Positions 11,668-23,006 of a DNA stretch of 64,000 bases are shown here, piece by piece. The position numbers and the translations under genes are program-made. Position 1 is the first letter of the stretch. Every line of letters begins with the position of its first letter. The stretch is from Selaginella moellendorffii (lineage: Eukaryota > Streptophyta > Lycopodiopsida > Selaginellales > Selaginellaceae), in contig NW_003314269.1 in the NCBI RefSeq assembly GCF_000143415.4, positions 2,659,060 to 2,723,059 of the forward strand. Reading direction: 5' to 3'. Under the pieces are notes generated by a model. That model was not told the DNA's origin. It did no database searches and was given only the letters and a program-made list of their open reading frames with translations.

Positions 11668-12615
11668 GGCGCTGGCGCCGATCGATCGCTGCGAGCGAAA
11701 GATCGATCAAAATCCAGGGCAGCCGCGAGAGATCCAATGCCTCCGGCAGCCGATGCGCCAATGCCCCACCGCAAACATTTGCCCTAGCGCAATTCACACC
11801 CTAACAATCCATGGCGCGCATTGCAATGCGCTCTCCCTTCGCCCCATGACGTTTCCCATAAGGGTTTTAAGGGGTTAAAAGATAGTTGGATAACCTGAAG
11901 CATATGCTAGGGTGGTTAAATCTGGCGTATCCAGAGAAAATATATTACAAAATATTTAACCACTGAAATAACTTTAAAATCATGTCAACTTCAAAATAAT
12001 GTTTTTATTTGGAGCAATTATTACAAGGGTTATTACATACATGTCCCACCTAAGCTTATGGAATCCGATCTTGCAGGTGGTCTAGATGCAAACCACATTA
12101 AATTAATGTATGAAGTTATTTGATATAATAATAAGGAGGGAGTGTTGACCTTTCTGGGCTGCTGGATTCAGCCAATGGCAGCCGTCCGATAGGGGTAGCT
12201 GTAAAAGGGTTATTTCCTTAACCATATCTTAACAAATAATTCTATTGATGTTTGCTATCAAGCCAATGGGAAGCAGTTAATTGCCTAGGGTGAGAGAAGA
12301 AGGCACTACCACACATGTCACATGCAAAGTGTTAATTGGCATTGACACTAAACCTTTTGCAATGGAGATTGCTGAAATTAAGAGGGTAAATTCTAGGATT
12401 TAGTGGAAAGCATTTATAATAACAATACACCTCAAGCTTATATTTAGATCTCTTTCCCTTGATTTAGGGTTTTATGGGCTATGGGCATGCTCTTGCCAAT
12501 CCCTTGCAATGGTGTCACATTCATCCCAAATGTGCAAATTCCTGTATAGTGCCCTTTTTTTTGCTACAGCTGCTAGTGTACTACTTGTTTTGGGAATTGA
12601 GACAAGCTGCAACAA
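11668..12615. other. ADC upstream region grading into AT-rich intergenic DNA
   Basis: The first ~200 bp upstream of the ADC start is GC-rich and should hold its promoter and leader (CCCTA-type motifs near 11783 and 11806). From about 11880 the sequence turns AT-rich, has no long open frame with recognisable content, and is not assigned. Confidence 0.5.
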
Positions 12616-13603
12616 CCATGGTTGGTCCTGATTGTTCCGAATGCCCACCGGCCGACCGGCTGTGAAAATGCCGAATGGCTGAGCGGTTCATAAAATTTTT
12701 TTGATAAAAAAAAAACATTTTTAGTAAAACCACATTAATAAAAGTAGGAAAACCAAAGCAAATGATCCCTCATGGCCTATAGAAGCACTCATAGGCTGAG
12801 ATTGACTAACACTTTGTGTACCAACTCCAGAAGCAGATGCCCCATCAAAATGCCTACTTTGTAGATTTGCTATAGAAAGTAAAGACAAAGGGGTATTAGT
12901 GATTTGCTCCACCAACATTCGGTGAATTTGGTTCTGAACATGAAGAGGAACATTTAAAGCATTATATGCTTCAACATCATACCTAGAAATTTTAGCAAGA
13001 TATGCCTTGATTCGTTTTGGCAGACCACCATACATTTTTCCACAATAATTACATTTCCAATGCCCAGCTCCTTTGCTGGAAGCATAAAGAGTGAGCTTGG
13101 TAACATGGGACCATGCCCAATCGGGCACCATTGCTCAATTGTGCTAGAATCGCTTGAATCGCTAGAATCATGGAATTGTAATTTCCATTTTAGGGCAAAA
13201 ATTTCAAGCATTGCGGACTAGGCGATTTGCAAGGCCTCAATGAGCTGCTCCACGCTCAATTGAAAGCAAAGGCCGACCGACTGGAGAGTGTTGCCCTATA
13301 GAGCTCGGTACGCACGCAGCTCCTATAGGCTATAGTCCTCTTCGTCAAATTCTATGTAGGCTTGCTAGGCTGGGCATTCATGGATGGATGGATCGCTCCA
13401 TAGCAACAGGAGAACAACAAAGTAGTGGAGATGCAGTGGCAATGGTGATAGCCACAGCAGCATCAGAAATCTAGCCCCTACAAGCGCGATCACCATTTTT
13501 TTCGCCGAACGGAATCACCGAACAGAGCTGTCCGACCGCATTCGGCTAACCGCGTTTGGTGGCGGTCGGGATTTTGGCCAAACGCAATTTGGACCAACCA
13601 TGG
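12616..13603. mobile_element. 988-bp terminal-inverted-repeat element with BED-finger relic
   Basis: The ends are perfect 13-nt inverted repeats: CCATGGTTGGTCC at 12616-12628 and its exact complement at 13591-13603. Subterminal regions on both sides repeat CCGAAT and CCGACCG-like motifs in opposite orientation. Inside, on the minus strand, sits a fragment resembling a BED zinc finger. This fits a non-autonomous hAT-like DNA transposon, but no 8-bp target duplication is clear (both ends abut or include the palindrome CCATGG), so the superfamily is inferred. Confidence 0.65.
12721..13131 (-). pseudogene. BED-type zinc-finger fragment (hAT transposase N-terminus-like)
   Basis: The fragment reads WAWSHVTKL...GHWKCNYCGKMYGG.PKRIKAYLAKI, the pattern of a zf-BED domain in hAT-like transposases and related DAYSLEEPER/RICESLEEPER proteins. 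The Cys pair is kept (C-x2-C), but the expected His of the HL motif reads Tyr (AYL) and the distal Cys also appears as Tyr (EAYN), so the finger could not bind zinc normally. No transposase catalytic core follows inside the element. It runs to about 136 residues with a hydrophobic end. Confidence 0.55.
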
Positions 13604-15319
13604 CGATGACACTGGAGCCGCTATTGTAAATGGATTTTCTTGCAATGAGATTGCATTTTCTCAAACTTTGTACTAGCGATGGAAAGATTTTGGGAGAGTC
13701 ATTAAGTTTGTAAGTACTTTTTTTTCTCTCTTCATTTTTATTTTGTTTTGTTTTGTTTCTTTGGATTCAAAGGCAGAGTTGCTTCAACAGTATGGTGGTG
13801 TGATGCCTCTAGCAGCATGTCTAAACCACTAGCAAGCAATCTACAAAGTAAGCTATTCTCCTTTCAATGGAAGTTTTGGGAGTTCTTTTATATTCTTTAG
13901 GTGGTGGCACAAGCTCTAGAGAAGGCAAAAGTGAAGGAGTTAGAACTTGCAACACTAGTTGTGACAATTGGTTTTGGCTTGAGTCTATGCTTAGATGGTA
14001 ACGTTTGTTATGATCTTCCTTGGGCTTATTGTTGTGCCTAGTGCCAGAAGAATTATATTGGGCATCACATTGAAGAATTGTTTGGCATGTAGTTTCCTAG
14101 CCACTAGCACCAGGGGAGGGGCATTCATCGCTCACATGCTTCTCATTGTGGCAAATTTGCATAGTGTAAATATTTTACTCTCTTTACCAGATGAATTCAT
14201 GGGTGCAAAGATTAGGACATTGGGTGGTGAGTGTTAGCTAGACTCTAACAGTAGGTTCTATCTCTTGCTAATTGTGCTATCATAGTGACGGAAGTGTGGT
14301 ATCAAAAGATTTTTAGTTATCCAAGTGCTAATATACAATGTTTTTGCTAATCTAACTAGTAACAAATTGTATTTATGAGATGATAGATTATGTATGCCTT
14401 TGGTGGAATCACTAGATCAAAATCCAAAATTGGTAGAGAATTCTATTTAACAGGTTACCCAAGTGAGTGAATATTTATTTTTAAATGAATAACTTTATTT
14501 TTAATGCTTTATAAAAAAAAGAATCAATTTACCCAATCTTATTCTCTTTTATGAAGTATTATAATCTTGAATATTTTAGGTCAAAAATAACTTTTATAAT
14601 TTAATTTAACAGTATCTATAATATAATAAGAAAACTATATTCTATACAGATGGCCTATCTAAATATCAGTAAAACATATAGAACCTAACACCAAGTGATG
14701 GTGGGCTGATTTAGTTTTATGAATGTGTAGGACCATGATCAAAACTTCAAATGTTAATATAAAAAAATTAAATAACTTTAACAATAGGAGTATATATTAT
14801 ATTTTTATATGTAGCCTTAGCTATTTACAATCTAACTCATAACAAAAAAAACTAAAATAATGTATGTAGTATTTGATGAATTAGTAATATTTTAAAATAC
14901 TTTTCCTAACTGCAAATATAGTTTATTAATACATAATACTATGCAATATAAGATTTGAATTTACAGTTTCTATAACATATATATTTACAAATAATTATTT
15001 TCTTGACTAGATCTGGGAAATAATATATTAATGTTCCTAATAGCTTATTGTTTTATATTCTAAGTAAAACACATAATTAAGTAATGTCTTTCAGTAATTA
15101 TTCTCTTTTCTAGAGCTCTAGGGTTTGTGAAGAACTGGGAGAAGAGCAACCAACACAGTGTGACTTGGAAAGTTATAACCCAATTCTTTCTCCTTTTTGT
15201 AGAGAAGCTTGAGAGTGCTTTAGCCATATTTAGAGACTGGTAGTCTAAGTGTTTGTTTTCTATTGACATGTATGTGATTTCCTTGGCCTTGTCATGGAGC
15301 AAGTTGTGTAATTAGAAGC
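13604..15319. other. AT-rich intergenic region without a supported gene
   Basis: Strongly AT-rich. Short coding-like patches flanked by GT/AG dinucleotides occur at about 13780-13990 (for example AELLQQYGG and AQALEKAKVKELELAT), which may be exon remnants of a decayed gene, but I do not recognise a family. The repeat unit of the neighbouring repeat family begins to appear from about 15000. Confidence 0.4.
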
Positions 15320-15634
15320 ACTCCTTGCATAACCTTTGAACGCTTAGCCGAGGTTGTGGACAATGAATGTAAGCTCTTAAGTTTCTTCCTTGCTTCTTGC
15401 TTTCTTATGTGAGTTTCATTTTTTCAATGTGCTTGTTTAATGGGCTCTTGTATTGGGCTGTGTTGCTACCTCTCGGTGCACTACAAAACCAAGCTCCAGA
15501 AGAAGTACAAGCTGCCTAGATCACAGAGCCAAGATTTTATCTCCCACTGCTTCTACGAGTGCTACTCACTTGCACAAGAGTTCCAGCAGCAAAAGGCCAA
15601 GAGCATCAAGTCCACCATGGTTGATCAAAGTTAG
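15320..15634 (+). pseudogene. PLAC8-domain gene relic (cell-number-regulator/FW2.2-like)
   Basis: Two exon-like pieces match the PLAC8 Cys-rich domain in order. The first (about 15320-15369) reads TPCITFERLAEVVDNE, the family's CPC-ITFGRIAEIVD segment with the first Cys lost. A GT donor follows. The second (about 15440-15634) reads GLCCYLSVHYKTKLQKKYKLP, then DFISHCFYECYSLAQEFQQ, matching the YRxKLRxxYxLPxxPCxDCxxHCFCxxCALCQEYREL block with several Cys replaced by Ser, Phe, Tyr or Ala. No upstream start or convincing full gene structure is seen, so this looks like a decayed or partial copy. Live family members act at the plasma membrane in growth or metal handling. Confidence 0.6.
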
Positions 15635-16593
15635 GGTAAGCACAAACTCTTTTGTTATTCCAACTTCCTCTAGGTGTGAGTGGAAACTAGGTGCTAGGGT
15701 AGAGAATTGTTGGGGCATAAGCCATGGACAATAGGTAACAAAAAATGTTGCCTGAGTCTATGGCCCTTTTGCATTGCTTGTCAATTTTTTTTGGCTCCTA
15801 GAAAACTCTTATGAGGGATTGTGTGGGCAGAAGAACAATAGCTTTTGGGGTTCCCATGGAGATGTTGCTTAGGTGGCAAAACCATTGGGCCACAAATATC
15901 GTTTCCTAGCTTGGATACTATGATTAAAATTCATTTTGACTTAAACTTGCCTCAATCAGTTAATATAATTAAGATGGCACTTACTCTGTTTTAGAATTTT
16001 CTTCTTTATGTATATGTTTAGTTGATAGATAAAGTCACCTGTCACCAATTGATAAGCTATACTAATGATCGGGCAATTACAGCAATTCCATATGATGCTT
16101 AAGGTGTGGGTTAGCTTAGTCTTAATAAACAAAATTAAACACCTTCATAAATCTTATATACATAGCATATCAGGTTTTGAATTTATAGTTTATATATTAA
16201 TAACAATCATTTTTTGTATTTCTTTTCTTAGTTTTACTTAGGTCTGGGTAGTAGATTAACATTTTATTGTTCTATATTCTAAGAAAAGCACATGGCAAAG
16301 TAATTATTTACTAAATCTATATTACTTAAAATTAAATTAATTTTGAGTTTAAGGGTACATACAATTTTTTTAATTTTAGGTTATATTTGGGTCTGAGTAA
16401 TATATTAATGTTCTTAAATCTTGGTTATATATTTATTCATATTCCAAGTAAACACATAATAATTAAATAATGCTTCCCCAAATTAATGATAATTAATCTT
16501 CTTAGTTCGTCTTTACATTTCTATGAGTCTGGGTAAGTTTTCTTAATATTTTAGGATTCTAAATTTATCTATATCCCAAATAAAAACATACTT
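15635..16593. other. AT-rich intergenic region
   Basis: No gene is supported. The first 300 bp could include decayed downstream exons of the PLAC8 relic; the rest is repeat units of the AT-rich family described at 15000-18720. Confidence 0.4.
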
Positions 16594-16753
16594 TGTAGGG
16601 TTTATAAATATGCATGCATATATATTTATTACCTTGGCTAGGTAATACACTAATTATAGTATTATAGCATATGGACCATCCATTGGGACTGAATCTAAAG
16701 TACAAGTTTAAACCCTAATTAATATATTTATTCCTTTATCCTAAGCAATCATA
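16594..16753 (+). repeat. 5' LTR of the small LTR element
   Basis: Starts TGTAGGGTT and shares with the right repeat the blocks TATTACC, ATACTATAG/ATTATAG, GGACTGAATCTA/GGACTGAATTTA, TTTAAACC and TTAATATATTTATTCC. Its right end is next to the putative primer-binding site at 16755. Confidence 0.6.
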
Positions 16754-18312
16754 TTGGTGGAGGTGAGGGGCATTGCAATTTGTCATTGAAGAGCAAAGCT
16801 TTTAGACAGTGCTTTGCTTTAGTGTTTAGCATTGTAATTTTTGGTTTTATTTCTTCATCTCTTTTAAATCTAGATTTGTATTAGCCTTTTGCAAGATCTA
16901 GAGTTTTAGCTATCATTGTGCTTATATCTACTCTTTCTTTTAATCTTCATTGCATTCTCTTTTTTTACCATACTATGCTGTCATCAATTAAGGAGTATAT
17001 CACTTAAGGTTGCCAATACTACTTTATTAGATTAAACTTTTAGTGTTGTAAAGTGTGATCATATTAGTGATGTACTTATCTTTGGTGTGTTGCCATCTTT
17101 AACTTCTATAGGACATAATTACATAGTTTGTCCTATTCTCGGTGTTTGTCATCTCTCATTAATGTGGAGCATGATTGTAACATCGATTGGAGAGCTATGG
17201 ATGATGCAATTTGATTCTTGGAGAATGTTCAAGAATCAAGTTTATGGGAAGATGATGTGTATGAGTTCAAATGAATTCTAAATCATTTTGACAAATTTAA
17301 TTATTATAGAAATAGCTTTAGAGATGTAATAGAGATTTTGCAAAGTAGGTGTCAATCCTTCAATCTACCATTTGATCTTTTCTCTTTACCTTTTGTTCTT
17401 TCCCAACCTTTTCTTATTTTTTAGTCTAAGCCACATTTTCATGTTCTTAGTATTATTTCTTCATTTGTAATGTTTTCTTCTTCTAGCATATTGATCATTT
17501 ATGACTCTAATAATTCTCATTCTTAGGCTAGTGTTGAGTTGAGTGTTTTCTATCTTCCTCATACTAATCTAAATATTAAGTGTGTGCATAAAGTTGAAAT
17601 CTTGTTTTTATTTCAATAGCAAAGTCTTTGATCAATTTTAGTGTTGAGTATTCCCCTATTCTAATGGTTGAGTCACTTTTATAAAAGTTTCAAATTGAAT
17701 GCATGTCCCCACTAGTGAGTACCACTAAGAGTATTTGTTTTACTATTGTTGTTGAGGAGTTTATATATTTCCTTGAGTGTGTAGACATTGTTATTAATTT
17801 TCCCATATCAAATGTTGAATTATGTATTAAGGGGTTGAATGGTGTGAATTTTTTACTTATATTGTGGTAGCTGAAGTATTTTATGATAGAAAGTTCTCTA
17901 TTTTCCAAACTTTGAGCACATATCCTTTTTTTAATTTCTCCATTTTTGAATTTTAAGCTACTGCAAACTTTTGATGCTTCTTTATCCACTTTTTTTTTTC
18001 CACAATTGTTTTTAATTTTTTTTAATTTTCTCCTTTTTACCTTGACACTTTAAACTTTTTTTCTTTGGAGGAGGGGATAGAGGGGATGGATGGGAGTCCA
18101 GCCCCAATGATAGAGTAAGGATGATCAAATACAGTAATGGAACAATGACGAATAACATGGATTGTGGAATGAGTCATCATTATTAGCAACTTTGTTAGTA
18201 GTTTTGTAGGAGCTTTAGATTTTTATGGTAGTTTGTAATTACCTAGCAAAAGCTTTAGATATTCCACCTAATTTATTATCATCACTTTTTCATTTTCCAA
18301 AGGGGAGGATAA

Positions 18313-18475
18313 TGTAAGATCTGTGAATATATATATGTATATACATGTATTACCCTATAATACTATAGTATATGAATTGTTTATTTAGGACTGAATTTAG
18401 TCCATCTATTTTTATATATAAGCAGTGGTTTAAACCTCAATTAATATATTTATTCCTATATTCCAAGCATTCACA
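18313..18475 (+). repeat. 3' LTR of the small LTR element
   Basis: Follows a purine tract and starts TGTAAGATC; ends near CCAAGCATTCACA. It aligns along its length with 16594-16753 but with many substitutions and small gaps. Confidence 0.6.
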
Positions 18476-20016
18476 ACTTCTTATATAACTTCTAATTAAT
18501 AAAATTTATTTTTAGTAATTCTTCTTTTATTGTTTTTTTTTGGAAGTGTACTAAATATATTTATTCTTATAACTATAAAAAAAATAATCTTAGCAGTTTC
18601 AGTTTTAATTTTTTTGGGTTGAGTAATTTCTTAAAATATTAGTATTCTAAATATATTCATATAATATCTTTATCAATAATATTTACTTAGTAATTCTTAT
18701 TTTTCCCTTTAGTGTTTGAAATAGTGCATAGGTCTTGAGTTACCTGAAGACAATCACCAAAACTGTAGATGGAGTTATAAGCGAGAAAAATCATAATGCC
18801 ACATAATATGAGAACTCAAAAGCACAATCCCTATACTCTATACTATTATATACACATATAAAAATATCAAAAGAAAATATTGTATAAAATTATTGATTTT
18901 TGTACTCTTCCAACATTTGTTGCGCAATATTAAAAGGCAATTGAGGAGAGAAAAGCTTCACCTTGCCAACCTGCCAACTTTTGTTGGGCAATTTCTAGTT
19001 CATATACTTTTTACAAATTCTTGCAACACTCCCCAAGAAGCATAAGACCCATGGGTTTAAATATGCTGCAATGACAATTGTTGTGGCTATTTGTCTGCAA
19101 ATCTTATTGGCATCTATTATAATCACAGCATATGCATAATATAGGCACAAATTAAATGTCTCTCATAACTAAATTTAATCACTAGATTAAATTAAATATT
19201 ATATTTAGTTGTGCAATTTTTTTATCTAACAGGATTGTTACCTAAAATATTTCTATATCTTAAGCTCTATCGCCCTGCGCACCACCTAAGTAGCTCACCC
19301 ATCGACCATGCTGCTGGCAGCTCGTGACTCTATGCCACCTGCTCACAAAACCCTAGCATGATGTAGAAAAACATTTTGTTTAATGTAGATTGCATGGCCA
19401 TCAGTAGAAATTCTCTAAACTGGAGTTGACGCTACGGCTCCAAAAACTTCCAGGTTGTCAACATAATAAAGTCTAAGTGTGGTTCATCCTAAAGCAGCTT
19501 ATACTTGAAACTAAAATGAATGTTTCTTTCCCAGTGGTAAATCTGAATTCCAATAAAGCAAGTAAATTTCAAGTAAAATTTAGATTTTAGATTTGGAAAG
19601 CTTTTTCTATCTGTAGAACGAGGAGTGGAGGCTCTTGGGAAAACTTTTGTGAATGTTTGCATGGCCAATGAGAGGATGGCTGGGATAGAAGAAGTTTATT
19701 GTTTGCTGTAGGTGAGGGCCAAATCACAACACGTGGTCTAGCTCCCTCCTCTCTCTCGAGTGTTGCAATTTTGATTACATGCGCATCGCTGCCATCACCA
19801 GGGATCGACCTCCACACACAAAGCATACTGCCGAGGTTGTGAATGCCAACACTGTGGTGAGCATTTCTTTTTTCGCTGCTTTTTGCCCAGTTAGCAGTAG
19901 AAGGTTTCCAGTGGTTGTGTAACCACTGGGTCTTCTCTCACGCTATGATGGTGAGCCAAAGCAATCACGCCTTATCCCCGTCAGCTCCAGGAAATTAGCT
20001 TTCTGGGACAGTGTTT
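18476..20016. other. AT-rich region and upstream region of PPR gene 1
   Basis: 18490-18720 holds further diverged repeat units. From about 19250 GC content rises. No gene is seen. Sequences such as the TATATT-rich stretch and a TGTGGTTAC/GTAACCACTGG pair near 19912-19928 are of unknown meaning. The promoter of the PPR gene should be in the last few hundred bases. Confidence 0.4.
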
Positions 20017-21663
20017 ATGAGAAATTGGGATAGAGCTGATGATCGTACAGAGAGGATTTGCCACAAATCGCAGAGCATTTCTTTCCATAAATCCATATCC
20101 ATCCCTAATTCGCTGCATTGGATGAAAGACAAAAACTTTATGGTTCTTAGGCTAATCGTGCTTGGTATTTCCTTTTTACTTTTGGTAGTTGCAAATGTCA
20201 ATTGTGAATTGCTAGGGAAAAGACTTCATATGCTCAGATTTCCCGCCATTGGGTTTGAGCGGCATAGCGATGAAGCCAAGAACAAGGGCAACGATTTTGT
20301 GGCTTGGAATTCGCTCATCTCAAGTTTCGCTTCGATCGGCAATGCCTCGGGCGCAAAGAACGCCTTCGATGCGATGCCGGGGTGGACGATCGTGTCGTGG
20401 AATGCGCTCCTGGATGCGTATGCTAGGAAGGGGCAGCAGCTCCGCCGGATGGAATCTCTCCTCGACGCCATGCCCGAGTGGAATGTCGTCTCCTGGACAA
20501 TCATGCTCAAGGCCTTCACGAAAGAGGGCCAGATCGATTCGGCGGTGGCTGTCTTCGATTCAATGCAGGAGCGCAGCTTGATCTCCTGGACGATCTTCCT
20601 CCAGGCGTACGCCGCCAGATCAGGGCATCTAGCGCAGGCCAGGAACGTCTTTGAGAGGATGCCCCAGCACGACGCGGTTTCTTGCAATGTGATGCTCGTG
20701 GCTTTCGCTCAAGCCGCTGATCCAGCCAGCGCCAAGCGCGTCTTTGATTCCATGCGACAGTGGACCGATGTCTCGTGGATTTCACTCCTTGCGGCATTTG
20801 CCCGGAATGGCAATCTGGAAGGCGCGAAGAACACATTCGACACCAGTCCATTCCGGAATCTCCTTCTCTCGACCGCGATGCTCCAAGCGTTCGCGCAATC
20901 CGGCCACATCGATCAAGCCCAAGCTTTCTTTGAGAGCATGCCGGAGTGGGATCTAGTCGCTTGGAACACTCTCCTAACAGCATTTGCCCAGGCCGGGGAT
21001 CTTTATAGCGCATTGCCAGTCTTTCGCAAGATGCCGGTCAAGGACATTGTCTCTTGGACGTCTCTCCTCCGGGCTTGCTCCAGGGATCCAGCGGCGGCAT
21101 CGATCGTCTTCCATTCCATGCCACAGCGAGACATCGTGGCCTGGACCTCGATTCTCGAGATCTACTCGCAGGCCGGAGAGCTGGGCGCAGCTCGATCTAC
21201 GTTTGATCGGATGCCCGAGCTGGATACCATCTGCTGGACAGCAATGATCTTCGCGTGCTCGCGCTCAAGCGCTGGCGAGCAAGCACTCGAGCTCTACGCG
21301 CTGATGCAGATGGAAGGGTGGAATCCAAATGGCGTGACATGCCTCAATGTTCTTGCCGCTTGCGCGCATCTGGGCCTCGTCGATCGGTGCCAGGGATTTC
21401 TGGGATCGATGATCCTGGATCACGGGCTCTCTCCGGGGATCGAGCACATCTCCTGCGCGATCGACCTCCTGGGCCGGATGGGAAGGCTCGAGCAGGCGGA
21501 AGAGCTGCTGCGAGCAATGCCGTTCTCTCCGGACGCCGCCGCGATCCGGGCACTTCTTAGCAGCAGCCGCACGCACAGAGACGTCGATCGCGCTCGCCGT
21601 CGCGCGAGATCGTCGTGTTCTTCCCTGGCCACCATTCCTCTTCTTTCCAACGCGATGCTGTGA
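20017..21663 (+). CDS. PPR protein made of a tandem array of ~31-residue S-type motifs
   Basis: Intronless, 548 residues from the ATG at 20017 (the open frame itself begins with GTG at 20011). From about residue 90, some ten near-identical motifs of about 31 residues follow each other, each with a core like VSWNALLDAYARKG...A..VFD.MPERD. A longer L-type and an E-like tail follow (GVTCLNVLAACAHLGLVD...HISCAIDLLGRMGRLEQAEELLRAMPF). Such S-only runs are known from lycophyte PPR proteins. These proteins bind organelle RNA in register, roughly one base per motif. The first ~65 residues include a hydrophobic stretch (MVLRLIVLGISFLLLVVANV) that is not a typical transit peptide; a later ATG may be the true start. 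No DYW deaminase domain is present. Confidence 0.85.
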   Translation: MRNWDRADDRTERICHKSQSISFHKSISIPNSLHWMKDKNFMVLRLIVLGISFLLLVVANVNCELLGKRLHMLRFPAIGFERHSDEAKNKGNDFVAWNSLISSFASIGNASGAKNAFDAMPGWTIVSWNALLDAYARKGQQLRRMESLLDAMPEWNVVSWTIMLKAFTKEGQIDSAVAVFDSMQERSLISWTIFLQAYAARSGHLAQARNVFERMPQHDAVSCNVMLVAFAQAADPASAKRVFDSMRQWTDVSWISLLAAFARNGNLEGAKNTFDTSPFRNLLLSTAMLQAFAQSGHIDQAQAFFESMPEWDLVAWNTLLTAFAQAGDLYSALPVFRKMPVKDIVSWTSLLRACSRDPAAASIVFHSMPQRDIVAWTSILEIYSQAGELGAARSTFDRMPELDTICWTAMIFACSRSSAGEQALELYALMQMEGWNPNGVTCLNVLAACAHLGLVDRCQGFLGSMILDHGLSPGIEHISCAIDLLGRMGRLEQAEELLRAMPFSPDAAAIRALLSSSRTHRDVDRARRRARSSCSSLATIPLLSNAML

Positions 21664-21722
21664 AAGACGTGAGAAATCTATCGAGATCAAATATTAGGGC
21701 TCTGTTTTTAGGGTTTATCACA

Positions 21723-22966
21723 ATGCAGGGCGAGGAAGGGGATGCGCTGTGGGACGATATTGTCCTCGCTGAGAGGTAAATTTCCACTCCACCCTCTGCG
21801 GATTGATCTTATTTTCGTGCTCTAGATTCCTCGTTAGCGCGATGTATGCCCGTTCTTTGTCCAAGGCGTCCGAGGTTCTTGACAAGCTGCGGCTAAAATC
21901 CTCAGACACTCGACGGCTTCTCTACGCTGTTAACGATCAAGGCCTTAGAGACCTTGTTGAAGCTGCTGGAATGGTGCTTGTCCAAGCGACCAGCGAAATG
22001 GGGAGGTAACAAATAGCGCTAGTTTTAAACGGTCTAAACTTCTTTGCAGGCTTGGATCGTTATTTAGCATCTTGGAAGATCATTTCGAGAGTCTGGAGTT
22101 TATACCGCACTACTTGGTTCTTCCAGCGTGAGTCCTTCTTTTTTGTCATATTTTTTTTTCTAAACGACAGCTCTGTAGAATTTGTCTACAAGTCTCATCT
22201 CAGCTCCATTATCCTGCTCATCTAGCTCTTCAGTGCTACCTCGATGGCTGGTCCAGGGATGCCCAACAAAGTGGCTTTTACACTAAAACTGTCAAAGAGT
22301 GCACTATGCTCTTGCCGGGGGATATTTATGCCGACTTATCAGAAATCTTTTCTGTGCACCTATTACGTCTCAAGGACCCCAAGTTGGCCCTCAGCTGGAC
22401 GGAGAAACTCAACCTGCCGAAAAGGAGAAGGCAAGTAAGTGGTCGTCCTTTCAGAAATATTCATTGCATTTTTCACGAGTTGTTTGTTTGATAGGAACTG
22501 TTGGAAAAGCTTCTTGATCGTACCGTCCCTACGCCAATGAAAAAAAAAGAATTAGAAGAAGAAGAACAGGGAGCCGGCTTTCTTGGTGACAAAGAATCTG
22601 CACCTACAAAGAAAACGAGAGCTCTCCAATCGACATCGCTACGTATAAGCTTTGCTTACTGGGTAAAGCTCCTGGTTGAAGTGCTTCGCATATTTTGGAT
22701 CCAAGCATTGGCTCGAATATCATTCCAGTTCTCTGCAATAGGAAAGAGCCTTGCAACGATTATTATGGTGTATGCGTTGATCAAGAAACGCCACCTTATC
22801 CGGAGGTTTGAGCTTATGGTTATCTACTCTAGATTCAAGTGCTTGATTTTGTAGGGCCATGAGCAACGTGTTGCGAGGCGCTCTCACTGGACTAAAAGAC
22901 TTTTGGGACCTTGCTTTCGGATTGCAAATAAATCCACTGGCTGCGGTGTCAAACGCTGGACATTGA
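21723..22966 (+). CDS. APEM9: APEM9-like tail-anchored peroxisome biogenesis protein
   Basis: About six exons join in frame, e.g. 21723-21775, 21826-22005, 22050-22127, 22179 onward. The start WDDIVLAERFLVSAMYARSL, the block LVEAAGMVLVQATSEMGR, KLALSWTEKLNLPKRRRQELLEKLL, and the C-terminal FWDLAFGLQINPLAAV all match plant APEM9 (DAYU), the functional counterpart of yeast Pex15 and animal Pex26. A single hydrophobic segment (LATIIMVYALI) followed by basic KKRH lies near the C-terminus. Role: anchors the Pex1-Pex6 ATPase to the peroxisome so that the import receptor Pex5 can be recycled. A telo-box in reverse (TAGGGTTT, 21709-21716) sits just before the start. The tail after the membrane segment is about 40 residues, long for a classic tail anchor. 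Confidence 0.85.
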
Positions 22967-23006
22967 CGTGATATGGACCTACACACATTAGTTTGGTAGC
23001 TACTTG

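Larger units (their letters stand above)
16594..18475 (+). mobile_element. Small non-autonomous LTR retroelement (TRIM/LARD-like)
   Basis: About 1.9 kb bounded by two direct repeats of ~160 bp starting TGTA. Just inside the left repeat is a putative primer-binding site starting TGG at 16755; just before the right repeat is a polypurine tract (AAAGGGGAGGAT, about 18299-18310). The interior has no gag or pol frame. Its 20-nt putative primer-binding site is identical to the one next to the gypsy 5' LTR in this window. Flanking ACTT occurs on both sides, a possible but unproven target duplication. Copies of the LTR are clearly diverged, so the insertion is old. Confidence 0.6.
15000..18720. repeat. 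Diverged AT-rich repeat family
   Basis: Several head-to-tail, same-orientation copies of a unit of roughly 100-140 bp can be aligned by eye. Landmarks are TCTGGGTAATATATTAATGTTC, then TATATTCTAAGTAAACACATAAT, then TTTAGTAATTCTTCTTTT. Copies lie near 15005-15110, 16235-16330, 16375-16505, 16505-16600 and 18490-18720. They resemble the LTR of the element at 16594-18475 in their ATTAATATATTTATTC...CCAAG part, so they may be older LTR remnants. Copy numbers and limits are approximate. Confidence 0.5.

Noticed and set aside
13780-14237. Possible exons of a gene (AELLQQYGG..., AQALEKAKVKELELAT...)
   Set aside because: Short, with no recognisable family and surrounded by stops in AT-rich DNA; mentioned only as a possible remnant.
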